NCBI GenBank assembly: GCA_903862425.1
Contig: CAIOYC010000009.1
Location: forward strand, 62,001 to 126,000
DNA length: 64,000 nucleotides
DNA from: an uncultured Caulobacterales bacterium
Lineage (GTDB): Bacteria; Pseudomonadota; Alphaproteobacteria; Caulobacterales; Caulobacteraceae
Direction of reading: 5' to 3'
The notes under the pieces were generated by a model that was given only the letters and a program-made list of their open reading frames with translations, searched no databases and was not told the origin of the DNA. Position 1 is the stretch's first letter. Every line of letters begins with the position of its first letter. Positions 44,651 to 53,430 of this stretch are shown piece after piece. Made by a program: the position numbers and the translations under genes.

Positions 44651-45560
44651 GCGGCGCTTTCGCGGAGGCGGGGAGGGCGTAGGGCGAGCCGGGCGGAAGC
44701 GGCGCGGCCTCCTTGGCCTCCAGCGGTGACGCGGGTGGTGCAGGAGCGGGACCGCGGAGCTTCATGGTCACCGCCGGCGTGGGTGCGACCGGCGCGGCGC
44801 GGGTGACCGTATGAATCACCTTGGGCGCCGCGTGCTTGGAGGTGGAAGCCTTGATGGCGTCGAAGTCGACCTCGACCTGAAAGCCTGCGGCCTGCAGCGG
44901 CGGATCGACGAAGCTGGCGGAGAAGGCGCGAAGCTCTCCGGGCTGGATCGGCCCACCGCCAGGCGTGATTACCTGGCTCAGCAGGCGATGGTTGGCCTTA
45001 TCGAGCAGCATGACGCGGAGCGGCGCAGGGTCGCGCGGATGGGTCTCTATATTGCGCATGTTGCCGGTGATGGTCAGGGCGGCGTGGCCGTCCTTCAGAG
45101 TCGGGCCGCCATCAGCGTCGATGGCCAGGCCGACCGGGTTCACCGGCATGCGCGCGAAGGCATAGGCGCCGGCGGTGGCAGGCAGGATGCGCACCACATC
45201 GGTACGGAAGATCACCGCCACCAGGGCCAGCACGCAGAAGCCTGCCCCCATCACCGCCCAGACCGCGCCCACGGCGGCGGCCTCGCGGGTCTTGCGCTTC
45301 TCAGCGGCCTCCTCGCGCAGGCGGGACGAAACATCGGCGCTCACCCGACCCTTCAGCTTGACTGGCGCTTCGATGGCGACCGGCGGCGCGTCATCGCGAG
45401 GGGCGAAGGAAAGGGGCTCGTCCATGGAGAAGGCGGCGGCCGGCGCAGCCTCGCGCCAAGCATGGCCGCACTGGGCGCAGCGAACCTTGCGCCCCTCGGG
45501 TCCGATGCGCGCCTCGTCCACGAAATAGCGGCTGGCGCACTCTGGGCAGGTCAGTATCAT
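44643..45560 (-). CDS. MJ0042-type zinc-ribbon membrane protein
   Basis: 305-residue protein. Residues 4-34 form the MJ0042 zinc ribbon (CPECASRYFVDEARIG with a second CAQC). One membrane segment follows (about 97-122, AVWAVMGAGFCVLALVAVIF), then a DUF3426-like exported beta domain containing IDADGGPTLKDGHAALTITGNMRNIETH. The C-terminal tail is A/P-rich. Such proteins are common beside hpt and ftsE in caulobacters and rhizobia; function unknown. Divergent from ftsE. Confidence 0.87.
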   Translation of the reverse strand: MILTCPECASRYFVDEARIGPEGRKVRCAQCGHAWREAAPAAAFSMDEPLSFAPRDDAPPVAIEAPVKLKGRVSADVSSRLREEAAEKRKTREAAAVGAVWAVMGAGFCVLALVAVIFRTDVVRILPATAGAYAFARMPVNPVGLAIDADGGPTLKDGHAALTITGNMRNIETHPRDPAPLRVMLLDKANHRLLSQVITPGGGPIQPGELRAFSASFVDPPLQAAGFQVEVDFDAIKASTSKHAAPKVIHTVTRAAPVAPTPAVTMKLRGPAPAPPASPLEAKEAAPLPPGSPYALPASAKAPHG

Positions 45561-45665
45561 GAATGCGAATCTAGGCTGCTGGCCCGTCCACCCCGGGGTG
45601 GCCTATTCCCGACACGCTGTCCATAGAGGGGGCGTGGGACAGGTAAGCGGGAACGGCCGGGTGGG

Positions 45666-46385
45666 ATGTCCAGGCGCGGTGTGAAGGTCTTACCCACGGA
45701 AACGCCCTCCAATGGGCCAGTCTTGGACTTTCAGGGCGTCGCCATGCGCTACGGGCGCTCGCCCGAAGTGCTGCGCGACATTCACCTTACCTTGCCCAAT
45801 GGCTCCTTCCATTTCCTTACCGGGCCTTCGGGGGCGGGAAAGAGTTCGCTGCTGAAGCTGATTTACCTCGCGCACGAGCCGTCGCGCGGACTGATCCGCC
45901 TGTTTGGACAGGACATCGCCACCGTGCCACGCGGCGACCTGCCCCACATCCGCCGACGAATCGGCGTGGTGTTTCAGGAGTATCGCCTGCTCGACCATCT
46001 CTCCGCGTTCGACAACGCCGCCCTGCCGCTGCGTATCGCTGGGCGGAAAATCGAGACCTATCGCGACGATGTGGCCGAACTGCTCGGCTGGGTCGGTCTC
46101 GGCGGGCGGATGCACGCTTTGCCGCCGACCCTTTCCGGAGGCGAGAAGCAGCGTCTGGCCATCGCCCGCGCCGTGGTGGCGCGGCCGGACATCCTGCTGG
46201 CCGACGAGCCGACCGGCAATCTCGATCACGAAATGGGCGAGCGTATCCTGCGCCTGCTGGTGGAGCTCAATCGGCAGGGGACCACCGTGCTGGTCTCCAG
46301 CCACGACCGCGAGCTGGTGGAAAGCTCCGGCATGCCGGTACTGCACCTCGACGGCGGACGCCTACAGGGAGTCGGCGGCGCATGA
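45666..46385 (+). CDS. ftsE: Cell-division ATP-binding protein FtsE
   Basis: 239-residue ABC ATPase of the FtsEX complex, which activates peptidoglycan hydrolases at the septum. Walker [11 protein letters not shown]-loop [13 protein letters not shown], signature [16 protein letters not shown], Walker [14 protein letters not shown]-loop LVSSHDREL. The gene overlaps ftsX with ATGA, giving a coupled operon. An alternative start may lie downstream of the first ATG because the first 16 residues are not conserved-looking. Confidence 0.96.
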   Translation: MSRRGVKVLPTETPSNGPVLDFQGVAMRYGRSPEVLRDIHLTLPNGSFHFLTGPSGAGKSSLLKLIYLAHEPSRGLIRLFGQDIATVPRGDLPHIRRRIGVVFQEYRLLDHLSAFDNAALPLRIAGRKIETYRDDVAELLGWVGLGGRMHALPPTLSGGEKQRLAIARAVVARPDILLADEPTGNLDHEMGERILRLLVELNRQGTTVLVSSHDRELVESSGMPVLHLDGGRLQGVGGA

Positions 46386-47302
46386 GCGATCAGGCGCCCC
46401 CTCCCCATCACGATGCAGCCTTACGGCCGGGGCCGCTCCTCCCTACCAAGGACGGGCGGGACGGCGCGCTGATGTTCGTGATCGCCGTGCTGTGCGCGCT
46501 CGCCTGCCTGGCCGTTTTGGGCGGCGCGGCGTCGGACAGGGCGGCGCAGGGGTGGCGCGCCGACCTCAAGGCCTCCGCTACCGTGCAGGTGCGCCCCAAG
46601 TCCGGCGAGACGAGCGCCGAGGCCGCAGCGCGCGGGGCCGAAGCGCTGGCGGGTGTCAAGGGTGTGACCGAGGCGCGGGCGCTCGACCGGGCGGCGGCGT
46701 CGAAGCTGCTGGAGCCTTGGCTTGGTAAAGGCGGCGTACCGGAGGATATGCCGATCCCCGAACTGGTCGCCGTCGATCTCGATCCCGCCCATCCCGCCGA
46801 CACCGCCGCTCTGCAGAGCGCGCTCGACCAGGCGCACGTGGATGGGTCGGTCGACGATCATGGCCGCTGGCTGGGCGATGTGGAGCGCGCGGCGACGACG
46901 GTGCGGCTGGGTGCACTCGGCGCCGCCCTGGTGCTTGCGGCGGCGGCGGGCGCGGCGATCAACTTCGCCACGCGGGCGGGTCTGCAAGCGCGCCACGAGG
47001 TGGTGGAGGTGCTGTATCTTTCGGGGGCGGAGGACCGCTTCACTGCCGCCCTGTTCCAGAATCGATTCGCTCGACTGAGCTTCTTCGCCGGTCTGCAGGG
47101 TCTGGCGGCGGCCGTCGCGCTGTGGGTGGTGCTGCGTCTGGCGGCGCCCGGCGACGGGTTCAGCCCGCTGCTACCGCAGGCTTGGAGCGATCTGCTGCTG
47201 GTCCTGCCCTGTCCCATCCTGGCCAGTGCAATCGGGGCGATTTCCGCGCGAAGCTCGGCTATGTCAATCTTGCGAGGATACGGACATGGCGGGGTGGGTT
47301 AA
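46382..47302 (+). CDS. ftsX: Cell-division protein FtsX
   Basis: 306-residue FtsX-type permease. A cytoplasmic tail, one membrane helix (about 38-58), a periplasmic domain (to about 170), then three helices in the C-terminal half (LGALGAALVLAAAAGAAINF, AGLQGLAAAVALWVVL, LLLVLPCPILASAIGAI). The motif VVEVLYLSGAEDRF before the third helix is typical. Translationally coupled to ftsE; followed nine bases later by the ydcF-like gene. Confidence 0.93.
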   Translation: MSDQAPPPHHDAALRPGPLLPTKDGRDGALMFVIAVLCALACLAVLGGAASDRAAQGWRADLKASATVQVRPKSGETSAEAAARGAEALAGVKGVTEARALDRAAASKLLEPWLGKGGVPEDMPIPELVAVDLDPAHPADTAALQSALDQAHVDGSVDDHGRWLGDVERAATTVRLGALGAALVLAAAAGAAINFATRAGLQARHEVVEVLYLSGAEDRFTAALFQNRFARLSFFAGLQGLAAAVALWVVLRLAAPGDGFSPLLPQAWSDLLLVLPCPILASAIGAISARSSAMSILRGYGHGGVG

Positions 47303-47311
47303 GGTCGAACA

Positions 47312-47959
47312 ATGAAGGGTCTGGCGGTCATCCTGCTTGTGGTGGTGCTGTGGGGCGTGGGTCTGCTGGCCTTCGGAGCACGCGTGGCGAGTTCGACGCC
47401 GGCGCCTGACCCTGCCGTGGCCGACGGCATCGTGGCCCTGACGGGAGCCGGTACGGCGCGGATCGAATCGGCCGTGCAGCTCCTGGAGCGCGGCAAGGGC
47501 CAGCGCCTGCTGATATCCGGCGTGAACCGGGAGGTCAGCCGCAAGGACCTGCAGAGCCTCGTCCACGACTACGGCAAGACGTTCGATTGCTGCGTCGATC
47601 TGGGATTCCGCGCCGCGGACACCCAGGGCAACGCCAAGGAAACCGCCTCATGGGCGGCCTATCACCACTACAAGACGTTGATCGTCGTCACCGCCGACTA
47701 CCACATGCCCCGCGCCTTGCTGGAGCTGCGCGCCGCCACGCCCGGCATCACCCTGAAGCCCTATCCGGTGGCGACCACCGCCCTGAACGCCGACCGCTGG
47801 TGGCGCTCCACCGACAGCGCCCGGCGCATGGCCTACGAATACTGCAAGTACCTCGTGATCCTCGCGCGCGAGTCCGTGCTGCGCCTCGGGGCCAAGCGCG
47901 AGGGACTTGTGGTCGAGACCCCCACCAACACCGTCGCCAAGCCGGTAACCGACGGATGA
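47312..47959 (+). CDS. YdcF/DUF218-family protein
   Basis: 215-residue protein with an N-terminal membrane anchor (residues 2-26) and a DUF218 (YdcF/SanA/ElyC) domain: IVALTGAGTARIESAVQLL, RLLISGVNREVS, TQGNAKETASWA and TADYHMPRALLELRAATP. DUF218 proteins such as ElyC and SanA affect cell-envelope integrity. Placed in the ftsE-ftsX-ydcF-plsC operon, overlapping plsC with ATGA. Confidence 0.9.
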   Translation: MKGLAVILLVVVLWGVGLLAFGARVASSTPAPDPAVADGIVALTGAGTARIESAVQLLERGKGQRLLISGVNREVSRKDLQSLVHDYGKTFDCCVDLGFRAADTQGNAKETASWAAYHHYKTLIVVTADYHMPRALLELRAATPGITLKPYPVATTALNADRWWRSTDSARRMAYEYCKYLVILARESVLRLGAKREGLVVETPTNTVAKPVTDG

Positions 47960-48723
47960 GCGGCTTCGTCTATCCGAAGGCCGGTCCGGTGCGCTGGATA
48001 GGCTCGATCCTGTTCGTGGTCTGGATGTTCGGCCTGGCCATCGTGATGGGGATTCTGTGCCTTCCACTCCTGCTCGGCGCCCGTCGCCCGGCTTTGGAGG
48101 CCATCAGGTTGTGGATGAGGGGCGTCCTGGCCGGGCTCGCCTTTACCGCCGGGCTCGAGGTCGAGGTGCGCGGGCGCGAGAACCTGCCCGAAGGCGCCTG
48201 CCTCATCGCCGCCAAGCATCAGGGCATGCTCGACATACTGCCGCCGTTCACCTACCTCGACGATCCCGCCTTCGTGCTGAAGCAGTCGCTGATGTCGATC
48301 CCGATCTTCGGCTGGTTCGCCGGCAAGGCGGGCATGATCCCCATCGACCGCGAAGGTGCGGCCAAGACCATGCGGACCATGCTGAACGCCGCCAGCGAGG
48401 CGACCAGCGAAGGCCGCCAGGTGATTATTTTCCCCGAGGGCACCCGCAAGGCGCCGGGTGAGGCGCCGGACTATCAGCCCGGCGTAGCGGGCCTCTATCG
48501 CGAGCTCAACGTGCCCTGCGTGCCGGTGGCGACCAATTCCGGGCGCTTCTGGCCGGCGGGCGGCCTGCTGAAATATCCCGGCCGGGCCGTGTTCGAGATC
48601 CTGCCGCCGATCCCGCCGGGCCTGAAGCGCGCCGAGTTCATGCGCCGATTGCAGGCCGACATCGAAGCAGCCAGTGCGCGTCTGCTGTCAGAGAGCTACG
48701 AGCGCGTCCACTCGGGCCAGTAA
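47956..48723 (+). CDS. plsC: 1-acyl-sn-glycerol-3-phosphate acyltransferase (PlsC-like)
   Basis: 255-residue membrane-associated acyltransferase making phosphatidic acid. The catalytic HX4D motif is KHQGMLDI (H84-D89 region); the glycerol-phosphate-binding FPEGTRKAPGE follows, and GMIPIDREGAAKTM is the third block. An N-terminal membrane helix is present. Last gene of the ftsEX operon; its 3' end overlaps the convergent ChaC-like gene by 36 bases. Confidence 0.93.
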   Translation: MSGFVYPKAGPVRWIGSILFVVWMFGLAIVMGILCLPLLLGARRPALEAIRLWMRGVLAGLAFTAGLEVEVRGRENLPEGACLIAAKHQGMLDILPPFTYLDDPAFVLKQSLMSIPIFGWFAGKAGMIPIDREGAAKTMRTMLNAASEATSEGRQVIIFPEGTRKAPGEAPDYQPGVAGLYRELNVPCVPVATNSGRFWPAGGLLKYPGRAVFEILPPIPPGLKRAEFMRRLQADIEAASARLLSESYERVHSGQ

Positions 48724-49221
48724 TTGGTTCATGAAGTCGTCACGGATACCTTCGTCGCCGAGGTGTCCAATAAGGTCGCGCAGGTAATCCGCATTGGGAC
48801 CGGACAGGCCGGAGGCGCCGGCGATCAGACGCGCCTGCACCTCCAGCGTTAGCGGCCCCGCCCATTGCGGATGCGAGCGGTCGGACAGGAAGGTCAGCGC
48901 CTCGACCTTGCGGCCATCCACAAGCTTGACGTGTATATGGCGTTCCACATAGGTCTCGGTCGGCTGTTCGCGCTCCATCAGATAGGCATAGGTCGCCGCC
49001 CAATCCGCCTCCGCCACACGGTAGGCTGCGCCGGTGACCGAGCCCCCGGACACCAGGCCCAGCACCAGCCCTGGCCGTTCATAGGTGCCGCGGTGGTGGA
49101 CCGAATAGATGCAGAAGGCCCGGCGATAGCCGTTCAGCCGCGCGCGCCGCCGCTCAGCGAACGCAAACCCCGGCCGCCACATGAGCGACCCGTAGCCGAA
49201 GACCCAATAGTCCTGATCCAT
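48688..49221 (-). CDS. ChaC-like gamma-glutamylcyclotransferase
   Basis: 177-residue protein of the ChaC family, cytosolic enzymes that split glutathione into 5-oxoproline and Cys-Gly. The substrate-binding YGSLMWRPGF motif starts at residue 9 (FGYGSL); GTYERPGLVLGL and the catalytic glutamate region YLMEREQ follow. ATG 49221 has AAGG close upstream; 49275 is an alternative that adds a basic tail. Convergent with plsC and divergent from hisC. Confidence 0.9.
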   Translation of the reverse strand: MDQDYWVFGYGSLMWRPGFAFAERRRARLNGYRRAFCIYSVHHRGTYERPGLVLGLVSGGSVTGAAYRVAEADWAATYAYLMEREQPTETYVERHIHVKLVDGRKVEALTFLSDRSHPQWAGPLTLEVQARLIAGASGLSGPNADYLRDLIGHLGDEGIRDDFMNQLLARVDALVAL

Positions 49222-49312
49222 CATCACCTTCGGCTCTAGCGCCCCGGCGCGGCGACGGGAACCAGCTTTGCTCATTGGACGATGAGAGCGCTTCCGGCTA
49301 TTGGGCGCGGCC

Positions 49313-50428
49313 ATGAGCAGCATCACGCCCGAAACCGTCCTGAAGCCGCGTCCCAAGACCGGCATCCTCGACATCGAGCCCTATGTGGGCGGCAAGTCCA
49401 AAGTAGAGGGTGTGGCCGAGCCGCTGAAGCTGTCGTCCAACGAGAATATCCTCGGCTCCTCGCCGCTCGCCATCGCCGCCTTCGAGCAGACCGCCCACAA
49501 GCTCCAGCTTTATCCCGACGGCAAGGCCCCCATGGTGCGCGAGGCGGTGGCGACCAAGTATGGACTGGAGGCGGACCGGCTGATCTTCGGCTGCGGCTCG
49601 GACGAGATATTCACTCTTCTGGCCCAGACCTATTGCGAGCCGGGCGACAATGTCGTGCAGGGCCAGTACGGCTTTCTCGCCTACCGCATCGCCGGCCGGG
49701 GAGCCCAGGCGGAGGTGCGCTTCGCGCCCATGCCCAACCTGCGCTTCGATGTGGACCATGCCCTGGCCCTGGTGGACGATCGCACCCGTATCGTCTTCCT
49801 CGACAATCCCGGCAATCCGACCGGCGGTTGGCTGAACCGGGACGAAATCGAACGTCTGCACGACAGCCTGCCCAAGGGCTGCATCCTGCTGCTCGACGGG
49901 GCCTATGCGGAATTCGTCGACGATCCGGCCTATAGCGACGGCATCGACCTGGCGCGGCGCGCGGAGAACATCGTCGTCACCCGCACCTTCTCCAAGATTC
50001 ACGGGCTCGCCGCGTTGCGGGTGGGGTGGGCCTATGCGCCGGCGGAGATGGTCAGCGCGATGGAGCGCATCCGCGCGCCCTTCAACGTCAATCTGCCGGC
50101 CCAGTTCGCGGCGGTGGCGGCCCTCGGCGACGAGGACTTCCAGAAGCGCAGCCGGGAGCTTGTCTGGCAGTGGCGTCCGTGGCTGACCCAGCAGATCGGT
50201 GGCCTGGGACTTGAGGTCATGCCATCCCAGGGCAATTTCGTGCTGGTCGGCTTCCCGCACGAGGGCGAGCGGACGGCCAAGGCTGCGGAGGAATTCCTGG
50301 CCGGTCGTGGCATCCTCGTGCGCGGCCTCGTCAACTATGGCCTACCCGACCACCTGCGCCTGACCATCGGCCTGGAGGCGCACAACCGCGCCGTGGTGGA
50401 TGCGCTGGCGGCGTTCGTCAGCGGCTGA
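49313..50428 (+). CDS. hisC: Histidinol-phosphate aminotransferase
   Basis: 371-residue class-I/II PLP aminotransferase. Opens with KLSSNENILGSSPLAIAAF; the PLP lysine is in TRTFSKIHGLAALRVGWAY; RIVFLDNPGNPTGGWL supplies the cofactor-binding asparagine and LLDGAYAEF the aspartate/tyrosine. Assigned to histidine synthesis by overall HisC pattern; related aromatic aminotransferase paralogues cannot be excluded. ATG 49313 preferred to TTG 49301. Confidence 0.9.
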   Translation: MSSITPETVLKPRPKTGILDIEPYVGGKSKVEGVAEPLKLSSNENILGSSPLAIAAFEQTAHKLQLYPDGKAPMVREAVATKYGLEADRLIFGCGSDEIFTLLAQTYCEPGDNVVQGQYGFLAYRIAGRGAQAEVRFAPMPNLRFDVDHALALVDDRTRIVFLDNPGNPTGGWLNRDEIERLHDSLPKGCILLLDGAYAEFVDDPAYSDGIDLARRAENIVVTRTFSKIHGLAALRVGWAYAPAEMVSAMERIRAPFNVNLPAQFAAVAALGDEDFQKRSRELVWQWRPWLTQQIGGLGLEVMPSQGNFVLVGFPHEGERTAKAAEEFLAGRGILVRGLVNYGLPDHLRLTIGLEAHNRAVVDALAAFVSG

Positions 50429-50488
50429 GCCTCGCCCCACTTCGGACAGGGTTTGCTGGCTGAAGGTCGAGGCCTATTGAGAGACCCT

Positions 50489-51673
50489 ATGCGCCTTGAC
50501 CGACGATCCCTGATGATGATGGCCGCCGCTGCGCCGGGCGCTGCGCTGTCGTCGCGTGTGCTGGCAGCGCCCGGTTTCGCCCACCTCGGCGCGCCGCCGA
50601 CCCTACCCCGGGTGTCCGAGGCGCTGGAGAGCGTGTTGAAGCGCACCGGCGCGCCGGCGCTCGGTTATGCCGCCGTGGGGCCGAACGGGCTGATCGCGCT
50701 GGACGTCGCAGGTCGCCGCCGCATCACCGTGGACGACTACGTGACCCAGGACGATCTGTGGCACATCGGCTCCAACACCAAGGCCATGACCGCCGCCCTC
50801 TACGCCCGCCTGGTGGAGGCGGGGAAGGCCAAGTGGGGCGCGACGCTCAGCGAGCTGTTCCCGGACATCAAGGCCGAAGCGCCGTGGGCGAGTGTGAAAA
50901 TCGAGGACGTGCTGGCTCACCGTTCGGGGGTCAGCGACAATGGCCTGATCGACCAGGGCTGGCTTATCAAGGCCCACAACGATACGCGCCCCGTGGTTGA
51001 ACAGCGGGCTGACTTCGCCGCTCGTCTGCTGACGCACGCGCCGACCGGCAAGTTCGGGGAGTTCGAATACGCGAACGCCAACTACATCCTCGCTGGCGCG
51101 GCCATGGAGCGGATCACCCGCACCGACTGGGAGACCGCCGTTGGCACGGAGTTGTTCGGTCCGCTGCAGATGACAACGGCCGCCTTCGGCCCGCCCACCG
51201 GACCCCAGCCCTGGGGACATGAGCCGGGGCCGAACGGCGTGCTGACACCGGTCGATCCTCTCCACGACGTGGCCGACAATCCGCCCGTTTTCGGTCCTGC
51301 CGGCCGGGTTCACCTTTCGCTGACCGACTATGCCAAGTTCGCGCGGGTGTTTCTGACTGGCGGCGGCGGTTTCTTGTCTCCGCAGAGTCTGGCCAAGCTG
51401 GCCCGGCCCTGGGATGGTAAGGAGGGCTACGCGCTTGGCTGGCAGTATTACGAAAACCGCGGCTGGGCCGATGGGCCGGTTCTCGCACACGAGGGGTCCA
51501 ATACCCTTTGGCGCACCATGGCGCTGATCGCTCCGGCCAAGCCGGTGGCCTATCTGCTCGTCACCAACTGTGGCGGCGATGCAGGCCAACAGGCGGTGCA
51601 ACTGATGGCGGCGCGCCTGATCGCCCAGCAGGTCGATCCCGACGATACGACCGCCGTTACGCCGCCTCGCTAG
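50489..51673 (+). CDS. Beta-lactamase-family serine hydrolase, exported
   Basis: 394-residue protein of the class C beta-lactamase/penicillin-binding superfamily. The N-terminus RLDRRSLMMMAAAAPGAAL looks like a Tat signal (twin arginine). Catalytic SxxK is S-N-T-K in IGSNTKAMTAAL; the tyrosine motif is YANANYILAG, and the third motif region is HEGSN near the end. Family members include esterases, peptidases and lipases; true beta-lactamase activity is not implied. Confidence 0.9.
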   Translation: MRLDRRSLMMMAAAAPGAALSSRVLAAPGFAHLGAPPTLPRVSEALESVLKRTGAPALGYAAVGPNGLIALDVAGRRRITVDDYVTQDDLWHIGSNTKAMTAALYARLVEAGKAKWGATLSELFPDIKAEAPWASVKIEDVLAHRSGVSDNGLIDQGWLIKAHNDTRPVVEQRADFAARLLTHAPTGKFGEFEYANANYILAGAAMERITRTDWETAVGTELFGPLQMTTAAFGPPTGPQPWGHEPGPNGVLTPVDPLHDVADNPPVFGPAGRVHLSLTDYAKFARVFLTGGGGFLSPQSLAKLARPWDGKEGYALGWQYYENRGWADGPVLAHEGSNTLWRTMALIAPAKPVAYLLVTNCGGDAGQQAVQLMAARLIAQQVDPDDTTAVTPPR

Positions 51674-51788
51674 ACCCGTCCGGCCCCCTGGGCGCCAACG
51701 AGGCGTCCCGTGGCTCGCATGATGAAATGATAAAGCGGAGCCATTAGCGCCCGAGCGCATTTACCTGAGCAACAGAGAGGGAAATCTG

Positions 51789-51938
51789 ATGTTCTTGGGA
51801 ATCGCTGGCGTACTCATCGTCCTGTGGCTGCTGGGCTTCTTCGCGTTTCATATCGCGGGCGGGCTAATCCACATTCTGCTCCTGATCGCCGTCGTGGCCA
51901 TCATCTGGAACTTCGTTTCCGGTCGTCGTCGCATCTAG
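51789..51938 (+). CDS. Small hydrophobic membrane protein (lmo0937-like)
   Basis: 49-residue protein with two membrane helices (FLGIAGVLIVLWLLGFFAF and GGLIHILLLIAVVAIIWNF) and a basic end GRRRI, the pattern of lmo0937-family proteins that are widespread and stress-linked in some bacteria. GAGAGGGAA precedes the ATG. Too short to appear in longer ORF searches. Confidence 0.85.
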   Translation: MFLGIAGVLIVLWLLGFFAFHIAGGLIHILLLIAVVAIIWNFVSGRRRI

Positions 51939-52005
51939 CGGCGGATCGAGCGACGAACGTCAGGGCGCGCTGCAAGGCGCGCCCATTACGTTTCAGGCTT
52001 CGCCT

Positions 52006-53283
52006 CTAGGCCTCGCCAGCTGCAATCTCCATCACTTCCTCGACCGTGCGCAGGCCGGGGCGCTGGGCGGTGACGAGGACGGCCATGTTGCCCGGCAGAT
52101 GCTGGTTGTTCAGCATCTTCTCGTGCGCGTCGGGGATCTGGTCCCAGGGGAAGACCTCCGACAGGCACGGATCGATGCGTCGCTCGATCACTAGCTGGTT
52201 GGCGGCCGAGGCCTGCATCAGGTTGGCGAAGTGGCTACCCTGCACGCGCTTCTGGCGCATCCACAGGAAGCGGGCGTCCATGGTCAGGTTGTAGCCCGAT
52301 GTGCCGGCGCATATCACCACCATGCCGCCGCGCTTCACCAGGAAGACCGAGACCGGGAAGGTCTGCTCGCCCGGATGTTCGAACACCATGTCGACATCCT
52401 TCTTGCCGGTGATGTCCCAGATGGCCTTACCGAACTTGCGGCATTCTTTCATATAAGCGGCGAAGTCCTCGCCGTTCACCGGCGGCAACTGGCCCCAGCA
52501 GTCGAAATCCTTACGGTTCAATACCGCCTTGGCGCCCATGCTCATCACATAGTCGCGCTTGGACTCGTCGGAGACCACGCCGATGGCGTTGGCCCCCGCC
52601 GTGGCGCACAGCTGCACGGCGAACACGCCGAGACCGCCCGAGGCGCCCCAGACCAGCACATTGTCGCCCGGCTTCAGCTCGTGCGGCTTGTGGCCGAACA
52701 GCATGCGATAGGCGGTGGCGAGGGTGAGGGTGTAGCAGGCGGCCTCTTCCCAGGTCAGGTGCAGGGGCCGCTTCATCAGCTGGCGCGACTGCACCCGGCA
52801 GAACTGGGCGAAGGAGCCGTCCGGCGTCTCATAGCCCCAGATGCGCTGGGAGGTTGAGAACATCGGGTCGCCGCCGTTGCACTCCTCGTCGTCCCCGTCG
52901 TCCTGATTGCAGTGGACCACCACCTCGTCGCCGGGCTTCCAGCGCTTCACCTTGGCGCCCACGGCCCAGACGATGCCCGAGGCGTCGGATCCAGCCACGT
53001 GGAAGGGCTGCTTGTGGCCGTCGAAGGGCGAGACCGGGGTGCCGAGGGCGGCCCAGACGCCGTTGTAGTTCACGCCCGCGGCCATCACCAGGATCAGGCA
53101 TTCGTCGTCTCCGATGGTGGGTGTGGGAAGCACCTCCACCTGCATGGCGGTGTTGGGTCGGCCGTGACGCTCCTTGCGGATGGCCCACCCATACATGGTC
53201 TTGGGCACGTGGAACGCCGGGGGCATCTCGCCGATCTCGTAGAGATCCTTTTCGACGGGGCGGGTCAGGGTGGCGGCTTCCAT
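52006..53283 (-). CDS. ccr: Crotonyl-CoA carboxylase/reductase
   Basis: 425-residue medium-chain dehydrogenase-type enzyme that reductively carboxylates crotonyl-CoA to ethylmalonyl-CoA using NADPH and CO2, the key step of the ethylmalonyl-CoA pathway for acetate assimilation. The NADPH-binding motif is VWGASGGLGVFAVQL; CNQDDGDDEECNGGDPMFSTSQRIWGYETPDGSFAQF (two parts) is the characteristic insert, and the active-site FEHPGEQTFPVS block is conserved. Start supported by GGAG six bases upstream. Divergent from ecm across a 147-base gap. Confidence 0.97.
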   Translation of the reverse strand: MEAATLTRPVEKDLYEIGEMPPAFHVPKTMYGWAIRKERHGRPNTAMQVEVLPTPTIGDDECLILVMAAGVNYNGVWAALGTPVSPFDGHKQPFHVAGSDASGIVWAVGAKVKRWKPGDEVVVHCNQDDGDDEECNGGDPMFSTSQRIWGYETPDGSFAQFCRVQSRQLMKRPLHLTWEEAACYTLTLATAYRMLFGHKPHELKPGDNVLVWGASGGLGVFAVQLCATAGANAIGVVSDESKRDYVMSMGAKAVLNRKDFDCWGQLPPVNGEDFAAYMKECRKFGKAIWDITGKKDVDMVFEHPGEQTFPVSVFLVKRGGMVVICAGTSGYNLTMDARFLWMRQKRVQGSHFANLMQASAANQLVIERRIDPCLSEVFPWDQIPDAHEKMLNNQHLPGNMAVLVTAQRPGLRTVEEVMEIAAGEA

Positions 53284-53430
53284 TTTACGCTCCGGGTCCG
53301 GCGAACTGTTGCGCCAACCTCAGCCCAAAGGGGCCCATGCCGCAACAACTTTCCGCAATGCAGCATGAATGATGCAGCCTCATGTTGCCGCGTGGCGACG
53401 GGGTGGTTAGGGTCAGGTCGGGAGACTTCC

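Noticed and set aside
53284-53430. Cobalamin riboswitch before ecm
   Set aside because: The gap is too short and shows none of the conserved B12-box pattern.
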